Shown in pieces: positions 26,105-34,141 of a stretch of DNA of 64,000 bases (the first letter of the stretch is position 1; each line of letters opens with the position of its first letter). Made by a program: the position numbers and the translations under genes. Under the pieces are notes generated by a model, which saw only the letters and a list, made by a program, of their open reading frames with translations, did no database searches and was not told where the DNA came from. Source of the stretch: Flavobacteriaceae bacterium PS02337 (GTDB lineage: Bacteria > Bacteroidota > Bacteroidia > Flavobacteriales > Flavobacteriaceae); NCBI GenBank assembly GCA_029959285.1, contig JASCOE010000005.1:124001-188000 (forward strand), given 5' to 3'.

Positions 26105-26992
26105 ATGAAGAAACTGTTTTTTTATATGACATTGATGCTTGTTGCTACACAAATTCAAGCTCAAAAAGATTTTCAAGGAATGGCTGTTTACGAGTCAAAA
26201 ACGCAAGCGCCAAAGTTTGAAGGAATGCGCGGGAACAGAGACATTACGCCAGAAATGCAAAAAAGCATGGAAGAGCGTATGAAAAAAATGCTTGAAAAAA
26301 CATTCATTTTAAACTTCGATAAATCGGCATCAATTTATAAAGAAGAAGAAAAATTAGAAGCACCGGGACAACAAAATGGTTTCCGTGTAATGTTTGGTTC
26401 TCTTACGGGCGGTGGCGGAACTTTCTACAAAGATGTAAAAGCAAAATCGTATACGGTCGATAAAGAATTTATGGGAAAAGAATTTCTTGTAATAGATTCT
26501 CTTCCAAAATTGAATTGGAAATTGGAACAAGAAACCAAACAAATTGGCGGTTACAATTGCTTTAAAGCGACAGCTGTAAAAGAGGCTAGTAAAACCGATT
26601 TTAGAAACTTCAGACCTAAAAATAACGACGATTCTAAAAAAGAGGAAACTAAAAAAACTTCTGGAGAAACAAAAAACAATTTTGCTGATAACTTCGAAAT
26701 TCCAAAAGAAATTGTGGTTACGGCTTGGTATACGCCAGAAATTCCGGTGAATCAAGGTCCAGAAAATTATTGGGGACTTCCAGGTTTAATTTTAGAAATT
26801 AATGATGGAACGACTACGATTTTATGTTCAAAAATTGTTCTAAATGCTAAAGATAAAGTTGAAATAAAACCGTCTAAAAAAGGAAAAGTAATTTCTCAGA
26901 AAGAATACGACGAAACGGTTATTAAGAAAATGGAAGAATTTAGAGAAATGAATCGCGGACGTGCAGGCGGACCACCTCCAATGGGAAGATAA
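26105..26992 (+). CDS. GLPGLI family protein
   Basis: A 295-residue exported protein with signal peptide (MKKLFFYMTLMLVATQIQA). The family motif appears as YWGLPGLILEIND near residue 220. The tail is basic and Gly/Pro-rich (RGRAGGPPPMGR). GLPGLI proteins occur widely in Bacteroidota, frequently beside TonB-receptor-like outer-membrane proteins; their function is unknown. Here the barrel gene begins 39 bases downstream, so the two are probably one unit. Confidence 0.9.
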   Translation: MKKLFFYMTLMLVATQIQAQKDFQGMAVYESKTQAPKFEGMRGNRDITPEMQKSMEERMKKMLEKTFILNFDKSASIYKEEEKLEAPGQQNGFRVMFGSLTGGGGTFYKDVKAKSYTVDKEFMGKEFLVIDSLPKLNWKLEQETKQIGGYNCFKATAVKEASKTDFRNFRPKNNDDSKKEETKKTSGETKNNFADNFEIPKEIVVTAWYTPEIPVNQGPENYWGLPGLILEINDGTTTILCSKIVLNAKDKVEIKPSKKGKVISQKEYDETVIKKMEEFREMNRGRAGGPPPMGR

Positions 26993-27031
26993 AAATACTC
27001 CAGTTTTTTATAATTCAAACCTTTTCTTTTG

Positions 27032-29725
27032 ATGAACAAATTATTTCTGTTTTTTGCATTTTTAATTACTTCTTTTTCTTTTTCGCAAAGTGTTCGTTTT
27101 GATGGTTTAATTCAAGATGAACAAAAAAATCCGTTAGAAATGGCCAATATTATGGCGATTAACAACGGAACAAAAGCAATGGATTCGTACGGAATTACCA
27201 ATGATAAAGGAAAATTTCAACTGACTTTAAAACCTAATACGGCTTATACAGTCAAAGTAAGTTATTTAGGTATGAAGTCTAAAGAAATTGCGGTTGCGAC
27301 CAAAGCTGAAAACATGACTCAAAATATTGTTTTAGATGGCACTGGAATCGAATTGGAAGGTGTCGAAATTGTTCGCGAAATGCCCGTTTCTATCAAAGGA
27401 GACACAATTGTTTATAATGCAGATTCTTTCAAATCTGGTACAGAAAAAAAATTGGAAGACGTGTTGAAAAAACTTCCAGGAGTTGAGGTAAATGCAGACG
27501 GAGAAATTGAAGTTGAAGGAAAAAAAGTCAGTAAATTAATGGTAGAAGGAAAAGATTTTTTTGACGGGGATACTAAATTAGGCGTTAAAAATATTCCGGC
27601 CGACGCTATTGATAAAGTTCAGGTTTTAAGAAATTACAATGAAGTTGGTCAATTGAAAGGTTTAGAAAACGATCAGGATAATGTGGCGATGAACATTAAA
27701 CTGAAAGAAGGAAAAAAGAACTTTTGGTTTGGAGATGTTACGGCAGGAATTGGCGTTGGTGAACTTGACAGTCGTTATATTATCAATCCGAAATTATTTT
27801 ATTACAGTCCGAAATACAGCATTAATTTAATTACCAATTTTAATAATATTGGTGAATTGCCTTTAACAGCGCAAGATTATTTTAAGTTTACGGGTGGATT
27901 TAAAAATATGATGAAAAAAGGCGGAAGCAGTTTTAATGTTTCTTCGAATGATTTAGGAATTTCATTGCTTCGAAACAATCGTGCTAAAGAAATTGAAACT
28001 AAATTTGGAGCTACAAACTTTGCTTATTCTGTCAATAAAGCTTGGAATATTAGTGGTTTCGGAATTCTTTCGACTTCAAAAACAGAATTAGAAACCAAAT
28101 CGCAAACTACGATTTTAGATTCTGGAGATCAGCAAAAACGTCACGAAAATACAAGTCAAAAAAATAATTTAGGACTTTTTAAATTAAGTTCGACATATAA
28201 ACCAAGCGACAAATTTCAGTTTGATTATGATATTTTAACCAAATTGACAAAACAACAAGAATATTCAGATTTGTTTAGAGAGCAAATTGTGCAGAATGTG
28301 GCGACTTCTGAAAATATTTTTACAACCAAAAAACAAGATCCGACTTCGATTAATCAGAATTTGAGTTTGTATTACACCAAAAACACAAAAAATATTTTTG
28401 CTTTTGAAATGCAGCATTTGTACCAAGACGAAAATCCGTTTTACAATGCAAATCTGCAAACGGTTCCTTTTGCACTGTCAGGATATATTACAGATCCAAC
28501 GCAATCTAGAAACGATTACAATCAGAATCGTTTTGTAAAAACTAATAAATTGGATGCGAAACTGGATTACTATTATATGGTAACGCCAAAAAGTAATTTC
28601 AATGTTACATTAGGAAATACATATTCGTATCAAAATTTCAACTCTCATATTTTTCAAATGTTGGATAATGGAGACAGAAATGATTTAACGAATGAAGAGA
28701 ATAATAATGATGTTGATTATCGTTTTAATGATGCATTTTTAGGTTTCCATTATAAAATTCTAACAGGAAAATTTACTTTGACTCCGGGTGTTAGTTTGCA
28801 TTCTTATCAAATGACAAACGGACAATTGGGTTCAGATTATTCTCAAAGTTTTACTAAAATATTACCCGATTTCTTTGCTTTATATCAAATCAAAAAATCA
28901 GAAACATTGACGTATAATTTCTCTTTGACGAATGATTTTACCGATATTAATCAGTTAGCTGCTGGTTATGTTTTGTCAGATTACAGCAGTTTATTTCACG
29001 GAAATCGTTTCTTAGAAAACGCAACTTCACAAGTGCATTCGCTTCGTTATTTCAAATATAATATGTTCAATTTTGAGAATATTTTCGCGAATGCGACATA
29101 CACAAGAAAAGTAGATGCAATAAAAACAAAAGCAGATTTTGACGGAATTAATCAGTCTTCAGTTCCATACAATTCCAATTTAGCCGATGAAACTTTTTCT
29201 GGAATGGGAGCTTACGGACGTTCATTTTTGAAGAATTACAAAGCTTCTGTAAATGCAAGTTTGAACTGGTCAAAATTCAATAACATTCAAAATAATGATT
29301 TAAGAACAACAGAAAGCTTTGTTCAGAGTTATACAGCAAGAGCTTCAACAAATTATAAAAACCTTCCAAATATCGAATTCGGATACAATCTTTTGATTAA
29401 TAAATACAGCGGTTCAACATTTTATACCGATAAACCTTTTGCCAAATTAGATTATTATTTCTTAGATAGTTTTTCTTTCGTTTCTGAATATGAATTCTAT
29501 CATTATTATAACGGAGATAAATCTGTTGATAATGAATATGATTTTTTAAGCGCAAGTTTAATCTATCAAAAGAAAAACAGCAAATGGGAATATAAAGTAT
29601 CGGCAACCAATTTATTGAATACGAGATATTTGAATGACGATAATTTTACGCAATTTTCTACAAGAGTTTCGCAATATACCGTGCAGCCGCGATATATTAT
29701 ATTTTCTATGAAATATAATTTGTAA
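27032..29725 (+). CDS. TonB-receptor-like outer-membrane protein paired with GLPGLI
   Basis: An 897-residue exported protein. A signal peptide (MNKLFLFFAFLITSFSFS) is followed by a CarboxypepD_reg-like domain (about 22-105), a plug-like domain (LKKLPGVEVNADGEIEV, VEGKDFFDGD) and a long barrel ending in FSMKYNL. It resembles TonB-dependent receptors that lack the TonB box typical of siderophore uptake. Substrate unknown. An in-frame TTG lies one codon upstream, at 27029; the ATG at 27032 is preferred. Confidence 0.88.
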   Translation: MNKLFLFFAFLITSFSFSQSVRFDGLIQDEQKNPLEMANIMAINNGTKAMDSYGITNDKGKFQLTLKPNTAYTVKVSYLGMKSKEIAVATKAENMTQNIVLDGTGIELEGVEIVREMPVSIKGDTIVYNADSFKSGTEKKLEDVLKKLPGVEVNADGEIEVEGKKVSKLMVEGKDFFDGDTKLGVKNIPADAIDKVQVLRNYNEVGQLKGLENDQDNVAMNIKLKEGKKNFWFGDVTAGIGVGELDSRYIINPKLFYYSPKYSINLITNFNNIGELPLTAQDYFKFTGGFKNMMKKGGSSFNVSSNDLGISLLRNNRAKEIETKFGATNFAYSVNKAWNISGFGILSTSKTELETKSQTTILDSGDQQKRHENTSQKNNLGLFKLSSTYKPSDKFQFDYDILTKLTKQQEYSDLFREQIVQNVATSENIFTTKKQDPTSINQNLSLYYTKNTKNIFAFEMQHLYQDENPFYNANLQTVPFALSGYITDPTQSRNDYNQNRFVKTNKLDAKLDYYYMVTPKSNFNVTLGNTYSYQNFNSHIFQMLDNGDRNDLTNEENNNDVDYRFNDAFLGFHYKILTGKFTLTPGVSLHSYQMTNGQLGSDYSQSFTKILPDFFALYQIKKSETLTYNFSLTNDFTDINQLAAGYVLSDYSSLFHGNRFLENATSQVHSLRYFKYNMFNFENIFANATYTRKVDAIKTKADFDGINQSSVPYNSNLADETFSGMGAYGRSFLKNYKASVNASLNWSKFNNIQNNDLRTTESFVQSYTARASTNYKNLPNIEFGYNLLINKYSGSTFYTDKPFAKLDYYFLDSFSFVSEYEFYHYYNGDKSVDNEYDFLSASLIYQKKNSKWEYKVSATNLLNTRYLNDDNFTQFSTRVSQYTVQPRYIIFSMKYNL

Positions 29726-29816
29726 TCAGAATTGACTGAATTTTAATGATTAAGCTGTTATTTTAATTAAGAAAGAAATATCTTTACTTAGATATTAACA
29801 GCCAAATTTTTATAAT

Positions 29817-32066
29817 ATGCGCAATTTCATTTGGAGTTTATTACTATTTACTTCGGGAATTTTTATGTCTTTTTCTCAAACAAAAGGCATCGAAAAAGGA
29901 ACTTATTTGTCTAATAATAAAGGGCAAAAAATTAAACTAAATCTATTAGAAGATAATAAATACGAATTGGTATTTTATTCTGGAGAATATGCAATAAAAG
30001 GCGATTCGTTATTATTTGCAAAAAACACATCGGCAGCGACCAACTTTGATCTTTCATTTAAAGTAGATAAAAAAGCTAAAAATGTAAAAATAAAGTTTTT
30101 AGATCCGTCTTATTATTCATTTTATATTGGAACACAAAAAGGAAAAGAAGAGGTTCAATATCAAAGACTTTCAGATATTCGTTCGAAACAAGATCCTAAT
30201 TGGACTGCAAACAATATAGAATTTGACATTGAAAAAACAGACTTTTTATATTTAGTTTATGAAGATTATGACGGCAAAAGTGATGTATACAAATATGAAC
30301 TTCCTAAAGATGTTTCAGAAGTTACGATTACTTACGAATTGGCCGTTTTAGGAGATTTGAAAATTTCTGGTTTTTATGATAAAAGCACAAATGAACTGAG
30401 AATCTCAGAGAAATCGGGATTAAATCCGCTTGTTTTTACCAATGAAAAAGATCCGCAACCAGTTAAGAAAACTTCAAAAGTACTTCCGCTAGAAACTAAA
30501 TCTATTGAAAAATGGACTTATCCAGGTAAAGAAAATACTTTATTAAACGATAATTTTGGTTCAGAAGTGGTTGTAGATACTGCCGTTGCGGTTGTTGATT
30601 ATACTGTTGCTCCGCCATCAATCAACCAATATAATTTTAAATTAAAGATTGAGAATAACTTAAATAAAGCAATTTCGGCAACTAAAGATTCAAAAAATAA
30701 TAAGTTTTTAGGAGTTTATGTTGACAATAAAAAAACAGCAAAAGAGAGTTTTGACTTTTTTATAAAAGACCAAGAAACGCAAACGGGATATAGTATGTAC
30801 GATGGCTATAATCCTGTTTACGATGTTTTCAACTATTATTTGGCTGGCGCCGATGATAAAAAATGGCTGAAGAATAATAAAATTACAAATGATCCGAGTA
30901 TTGTACTTTTAAATGGGCAAGGAGATATTTTGGCTGTTGCAAAATCTGATTTGGAAACGCAGAAATATCAATTTAACTATTATGGTGATTTTTACCGTAA
31001 GCTTTTAAGAGCAGATGCATTTGTTTCTGTAAATGCGGTTTTAAAAAGCAAAAAACCATCAGATTCAGATGTAATTAAAGCGTTTAGTAAAGCCGCTGCA
31101 TTAGAAGCTTCTTACGATTACGACTCAGAATATACTTTGGACAATACGAATTCGACGGAATTTGTAATTACAAAAACCGCTTTAGACAAAAAAGAAGTGG
31201 CCCAAGCTTGGAAGAAGTTAATTGAAGCGCATCAAAAAGACAAACAAGTAAATATGTACTTGACTGAAACTATTATAAAAGAAATCAAGAATTTAGGATT
31301 TACAAAACAGCTTTTTAATGAAGACCGAATTCTAAACGATACAGATTTTTTAGCAATCGATTATTTGTTGAAACATTCTGAAGAAATTGAAAGTAAACGA
31401 ACTGAATTCAACGAAAATAAAACAGAAATCCATAATGTCGGAAATGCTGTTTCTGAAGTTTCAAATGCATTACAACAAAATCTTTATGCTTCTCAAGACG
31501 GAATTAGTGGAGAATTAAATAAAGATAAAATCAATTCAGTTTATAAAAAAATCATTGCATCTGGAAAAGGAAATTTTGATGCTTATAAAAATTATTTTTA
31601 TTATCTAAGTCAAATTAAAGATGCCGATGGTTCAAATTCAACTTACTTAAAGGAGTTCAATACTTATTTTGACTCTACGCTTGCAGGTGGAAGTCCGATT
31701 GAGAAATTAGATGCTATTTTTGCAACATTAGATTCAAGTTCAAGTTATTCGTACGATGGATGGAGCTCGTTTAAAGATTATCATTCGAGTACGGCAAATT
31801 CAGCAGCTTGGACTGTAGTCGAAAATCCAGCTAATGCCAACTTTTTAAAAGATGCAATCAAATGGTCGGAGTACAGTTTGGTTGTAACGAAGAATAATCC
31901 GTATTATTTAGATACGCTTGCTCAATTGTATTACAAAGACGGACAAAAGCCAAAAGCGATTGAAACACAAACTCTAGCAGTTAAATATTTAGATGCAACT
32001 ATCGATGAAGTAACAGCAACTGAAATAAAAGAAGTTTTGACTAAAATGCAAAACGGAACCTATTAA
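29817..32066 (+). CDS. Large exported protein of unknown function with a TPR-like C-terminus
   Basis: A 749-residue protein with a signal peptide (LLLFTSGIFMSFS). The first third is beta-rich, residues about 290-375 have a thioredoxin-like flavour (DPSIVLLNGQGDILAVA) but no catalytic cysteines, and the last third is helical with a TPR-like unit (PYYLDTLAQLYYKDGQKPKAIE). No family name can be given. It stands alone, about 90 bases after the receptor gene and with no obvious promoter match. Confidence 0.75.
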   Translation: MRNFIWSLLLFTSGIFMSFSQTKGIEKGTYLSNNKGQKIKLNLLEDNKYELVFYSGEYAIKGDSLLFAKNTSAATNFDLSFKVDKKAKNVKIKFLDPSYYSFYIGTQKGKEEVQYQRLSDIRSKQDPNWTANNIEFDIEKTDFLYLVYEDYDGKSDVYKYELPKDVSEVTITYELAVLGDLKISGFYDKSTNELRISEKSGLNPLVFTNEKDPQPVKKTSKVLPLETKSIEKWTYPGKENTLLNDNFGSEVVVDTAVAVVDYTVAPPSINQYNFKLKIENNLNKAISATKDSKNNKFLGVYVDNKKTAKESFDFFIKDQETQTGYSMYDGYNPVYDVFNYYLAGADDKKWLKNNKITNDPSIVLLNGQGDILAVAKSDLETQKYQFNYYGDFYRKLLRADAFVSVNAVLKSKKPSDSDVIKAFSKAAALEASYDYDSEYTLDNTNSTEFVITKTALDKKEVAQAWKKLIEAHQKDKQVNMYLTETIIKEIKNLGFTKQLFNEDRILNDTDFLAIDYLLKHSEEIESKRTEFNENKTEIHNVGNAVSEVSNALQQNLYASQDGISGELNKDKINSVYKKIIASGKGNFDAYKNYFYYLSQIKDADGSNSTYLKEFNTYFDSTLAGGSPIEKLDAIFATLDSSSSYSYDGWSSFKDYHSSTANSAAWTVVENPANANFLKDAIKWSEYSLVVTKNNPYYLDTLAQLYYKDGQKPKAIETQTLAVKYLDATIDEVTATEIKEVLTKMQNGTY

Positions 32067-32112
32067 TAATTAAATCGGAATAGAATTACTTTTGTTCCGA
32101 TTTATTATTTTA

Positions 32113-32290
32113 AGATGTTATTCATTCCGTAGGAATGTCTGGTCGGTAGACTTTTTAATTGGACCTAAAGAATACGTTTCGTAGAAACGTTTGAAAACGT
32201 TTGGAATATTGATCAAACATCTGTCCCTACAGGACACGATGTTAGTGCATTATTATTTTTCTACCAACCAGATATTCCTCACGGAATAAT
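32113..32290. repeat. Nested hairpin repeat, family with CCGTAGGAA / GGTCGGTAGA
   Basis: The outer arms (ATTCCGTAGGAATGTCTGG at the left; CTACCAACCAGATATTCCT at the right) are complementary. Inside are smaller hairpins GTTTCGTAGAAAC and TGTCCCTACAGGACA. The same left-arm text recurs at the end of cobA (55476-55510), and a decayed form near 41005. Confidence 0.65.
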
Positions 32291-32301
32291 TTTATGTGAA
32301 G

Positions 32302-32338
32302 AAAAAAAGGCTGTCTATTAATTTAGACAGCCTTTTTT
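32302..32338. terminator. Bidirectional terminator downstream of metK
   Basis: AAAAAAAGGCTGTCTA and TAGACAGCCTTTTTT form a long stem with loop TTAATT, between convergent genes. Confidence 0.9.
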
Positions 32339-32361
32339 GTATGTAAATATTTCCGATTAAA

Positions 32362-33612
32362 TTATAATCCGAAAGCAGTTTTTACTTGGTCAACAAAATC
32401 AAGTTTTTCCCATGTAAACAATTCTACAGTAACTGTTTTTTCTTGTCCGCCTGGAGCAGAGAAAGTTTTAGTAACCGTTTCTGGTTTACGTCCCATATGT
32501 CCGTAAGCAGCTGTTTCGCTATAGATTGGGTTTCTTAATTTTAAACGTTGTTCGATAAAATAAGGACGCATATCAAAGATAGCTTCTACTTTTTTAGCGA
32601 TTTCACCGTTAGTTAAGTTTACTTTAGAAGTTCCGTAAGTTTCAATGAAAATTCCCATTGGCTCAGCAACTCCAATTGCGTAAGAAACCTGAACTAAGAT
32701 TTCGTCAGCAACACCAGCAGCAACTAAGTTTTTAGCAATATGACGAGTTGCATAAGCAGCGCTTCTATCTACTTTACTTGGATCTTTTCCAGAGAATGCA
32801 CCACCACCGTGAGCGCCTTTCCCACCGTAAGTATCAACAATGATTTTTCTTCCTGTTAAACCAGTATCTCCGTGAGGTCCTCCAATAACGAATTTTCCTG
32901 TTGGGTTAATATGGTAGTTGATTTTATCGTTGAATAAATGAGCGTGCGTTGGGTTTTTAGCGATAATTCTTGGAATCAAGATTTCAATAATATCTTTTTT
33001 GATTTTAGCTAACATTGCAGCTTCTTCATCAAAATCATCGTGTTGAGTTGAAATAACAATCGCATCAATACGAGTTGGTTTGTTATCGTCGCTGTATTCT
33101 AATGTTACTTGAGATTTAGCATCTGGACGTAAATACGTAATTTCTTTGTTTTCGCGTCTTAAAATTGCTAACTCTTGTAATAATTTATGAGATAAATCTA
33201 GAGCCAAAGGCATGTAGTTTTCAGTTTCGTTTGTAGCGTAACCAAACATCATTCCTTGATCTCCAGCACCTTGTTCTTCTGGCTTAGCTCTGTAAACTCC
33301 CTGATTAATATCAGCAGATTGTTCGTGAATAGCAGAAAGAATTCCACAAGAATTTGCTTCAAACATATACTCACTTTTAGTATATCCGATTTTACGGATA
33401 ACTTCACGCGCGATATGCTGCACATCAAGATAAGTATTTGATTTTACTTCACCAGCCAAAATTACCTGACCAGTTGTAACTAAAGTTTCACATGCTACTT
33501 TTGAATCAGCATCAAATGCCAAAAAGTTGTCAATTAATGCATCCGAAATTTGATCTGCAACTTTGTCTGGATGCCCTTCACTAACAGATTCTGACGTAAA
33601 TAAATAAGCCAT
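32362..33612 (-). CDS. metK: S-adenosylmethionine synthetase
   Basis: A 416-residue MetK that makes SAM from methionine and ATP. Family motifs are visible: [60 protein letters not shown] and [20 protein letters not shown]. It heads the methionine region but is transcribed away from it. A 165-base leader with a short ORF and hairpin separates its promoter (33783-33812) from its start, so it is probably regulated after initiation. Confidence 0.97.
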   Translation of the reverse strand: MAYLFTSESVSEGHPDKVADQISDALIDNFLAFDADSKVACETLVTTGQVILAGEVKSNTYLDVQHIAREVIRKIGYTKSEYMFEANSCGILSAIHEQSADINQGVYRAKPEEQGAGDQGMMFGYATNETENYMPLALDLSHKLLQELAILRRENKEITYLRPDAKSQVTLEYSDDNKPTRIDAIVISTQHDDFDEEAAMLAKIKKDIIEILIPRIIAKNPTHAHLFNDKINYHINPTGKFVIGGPHGDTGLTGRKIIVDTYGGKGAHGGGAFSGKDPSKVDRSAAYATRHIAKNLVAAGVADEILVQVSYAIGVAEPMGIFIETYGTSKVNLTNGEIAKKVEAIFDMRPYFIEQRLKLRNPIYSETAAYGHMGRKPETVTKTFSAPGGQEKTVTVELFTWEKLDFVDQVKTAFGL

Positions 33613-33660
33613 AATAATGATTAAATTAAAATTAAGCGAGGAAAATAATTGCTAAAAAGG

Positions 33661-33685
33661 GCTAAAGTAGAGTTTCTGCTTTAGC
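33661..33685 (-). terminator. Hairpin with T-run in the metK leader (possible attenuator)
   Basis: On the reverse strand GCTAAAG and CTTTAGC pair, followed after CC by five T. The stem overlaps the end of a 19-codon leader ORF, whose stop codon TAG lies in the right arm. Confidence 0.45.
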
Positions 33686-33721
33686 ATTTTTTACTACTGA
33701 AATGAATTTTTCAGCATTCAT
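33662..33721 (-). CDS. Possible 19-residue leader ORF upstream of metK
   Basis: On the reverse strand an ATG at 33721 opens a 19-codon frame ending in KAETLL and a TAG stop. The ending resembles SAETLL in leader peptide A on the other strand, and the stop lies inside the hairpin ahead of metK. It has only one Met and no Cys, so sensing would differ. Two other tiny frames overlap it (starts near 33734 and 33739). Low confidence that it is translated. Confidence 0.35.
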   Translation of the reverse strand: MNAEKFISVVKNAKAETLL

Positions 33722-33782
33722 AACGAATCATTTCATTATGAAGAGGTTGCAATCAGTTCAAATTTTTCCTCTGTTTCGGGTG

Positions 33783-33812
33783 CAAAGGTATAAAACCATT
33801 TTGATTTGCAAA
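33783..33812 (-). promoter_or_regulatory. metK promoter
   Basis: On the reverse strand TTTG (33809-33812) and TACCTTTG (33783-33790) are spaced by 18 bases, an excellent match to the Bacteroidota promoter. Confidence 0.75.
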
Positions 33813-33860
33813 TCAAAGTTCAACTTTTTTTCTTTTTTATAATAGAAATTTAACAGAAGT

Positions 33861-33883
33861 ATATTAGTTTGATAGGGTAATAG
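33861..33883 (+). promoter_or_regulatory. Candidate sulfur-regulon operator upstream of leader A
   Basis: The segment contains GATAGGGTAAT (33871-33881), identical over 11 bases to the segment overlapping the TauE/SafE transcription start at 48368-48378. It lies about 60 bases before the predicted start of the TonB-receptor transcript. Confidence 0.4.
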
Positions 33884-33901
33884 AAAATATTTTGGTTTTT
33901 C

Positions 33902-33933
33902 TTTGGTCGATTAAAAAATAGTTCGCACATTTG
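33902..33933 (+). promoter_or_regulatory. Promoter of leader A and the TonB receptor
   Basis: TTTG (33902-33905) and CACATTTG (33926-33933; one mismatch to TAnnTTTG) are spaced by 20 bases. The transcript would begin about 15 bases before the leader ATG. Confidence 0.6.
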
Positions 33934-33956
33934 CCTCGTTAAAATAACAGAACCAA

Positions 33957-34025
33957 ATGAAATTTACAGTTTGCAATATGATGTCTTGTAAGATGCCGGA
34001 ATTCTCCGCAGAGACTCTATTGTAA
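33957..34025 (+). CDS. Leader peptide A: 22-residue Met/Cys-rich attenuator ORF
   Basis: ATG at 33957 opens a 22-codon frame with TAA at 34023. The core CNMMSCKM puts four Met and two Cys codons within 24 bases. It starts about 15 bases after the predicted transcription start and ends 22 bases before a terminator. The RNA around its stop codon can pair with the terminator's 5' arm (see the attenuator entry). The peptide itself has no visible function; it is probably read only to sense charged Met/Cys tRNA. It shares the NMM-C-KM core with leader B at 37152. Too short for usual gene finders. Confidence 0.7.
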   Translation: MKFTVCNMMSCKMPEFSAETLL

Positions 34026-34077
34026 ATTTTTTTCAACAATATATAGAAACCTCTGCACATCGCAGAGGTTTTTTTTT
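34008..34077 (+). terminator. Attenuator A: terminator with alternative antiterminator
   Basis: The terminator is AAACCTCTGC / GCAGAGGTTT (34047-34071) plus nine T. Its left arm can instead pair, CTCTGC (34051-34056), with GCAGAG inside the leader ORF (34008-34013), closed inside by TATTGT (34018-34023) with ACAATA (34036-34041). That inner stem includes the leader stop codon, so a ribosome finishing the ORF would melt it and allow termination. A ribosome stalled on the Met/Cys codons would leave it intact. Confidence 0.7.
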
Positions 34078-34141
34078 GTTTAAAAAATTAAACTGTAAGA
34101 TTTTTTTTAAATCAAAAAAACACTAATTAATCAGTAAAGAA

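Noticed and set aside
33613-33670. GCTAAAAAGGG on the plus strand near metK resembles the 3' end of a SAM-II riboswitch
   Set aside because: It is on the strand opposite to metK transcription and the rest of the SAM-II fold is missing, so it is taken as chance.
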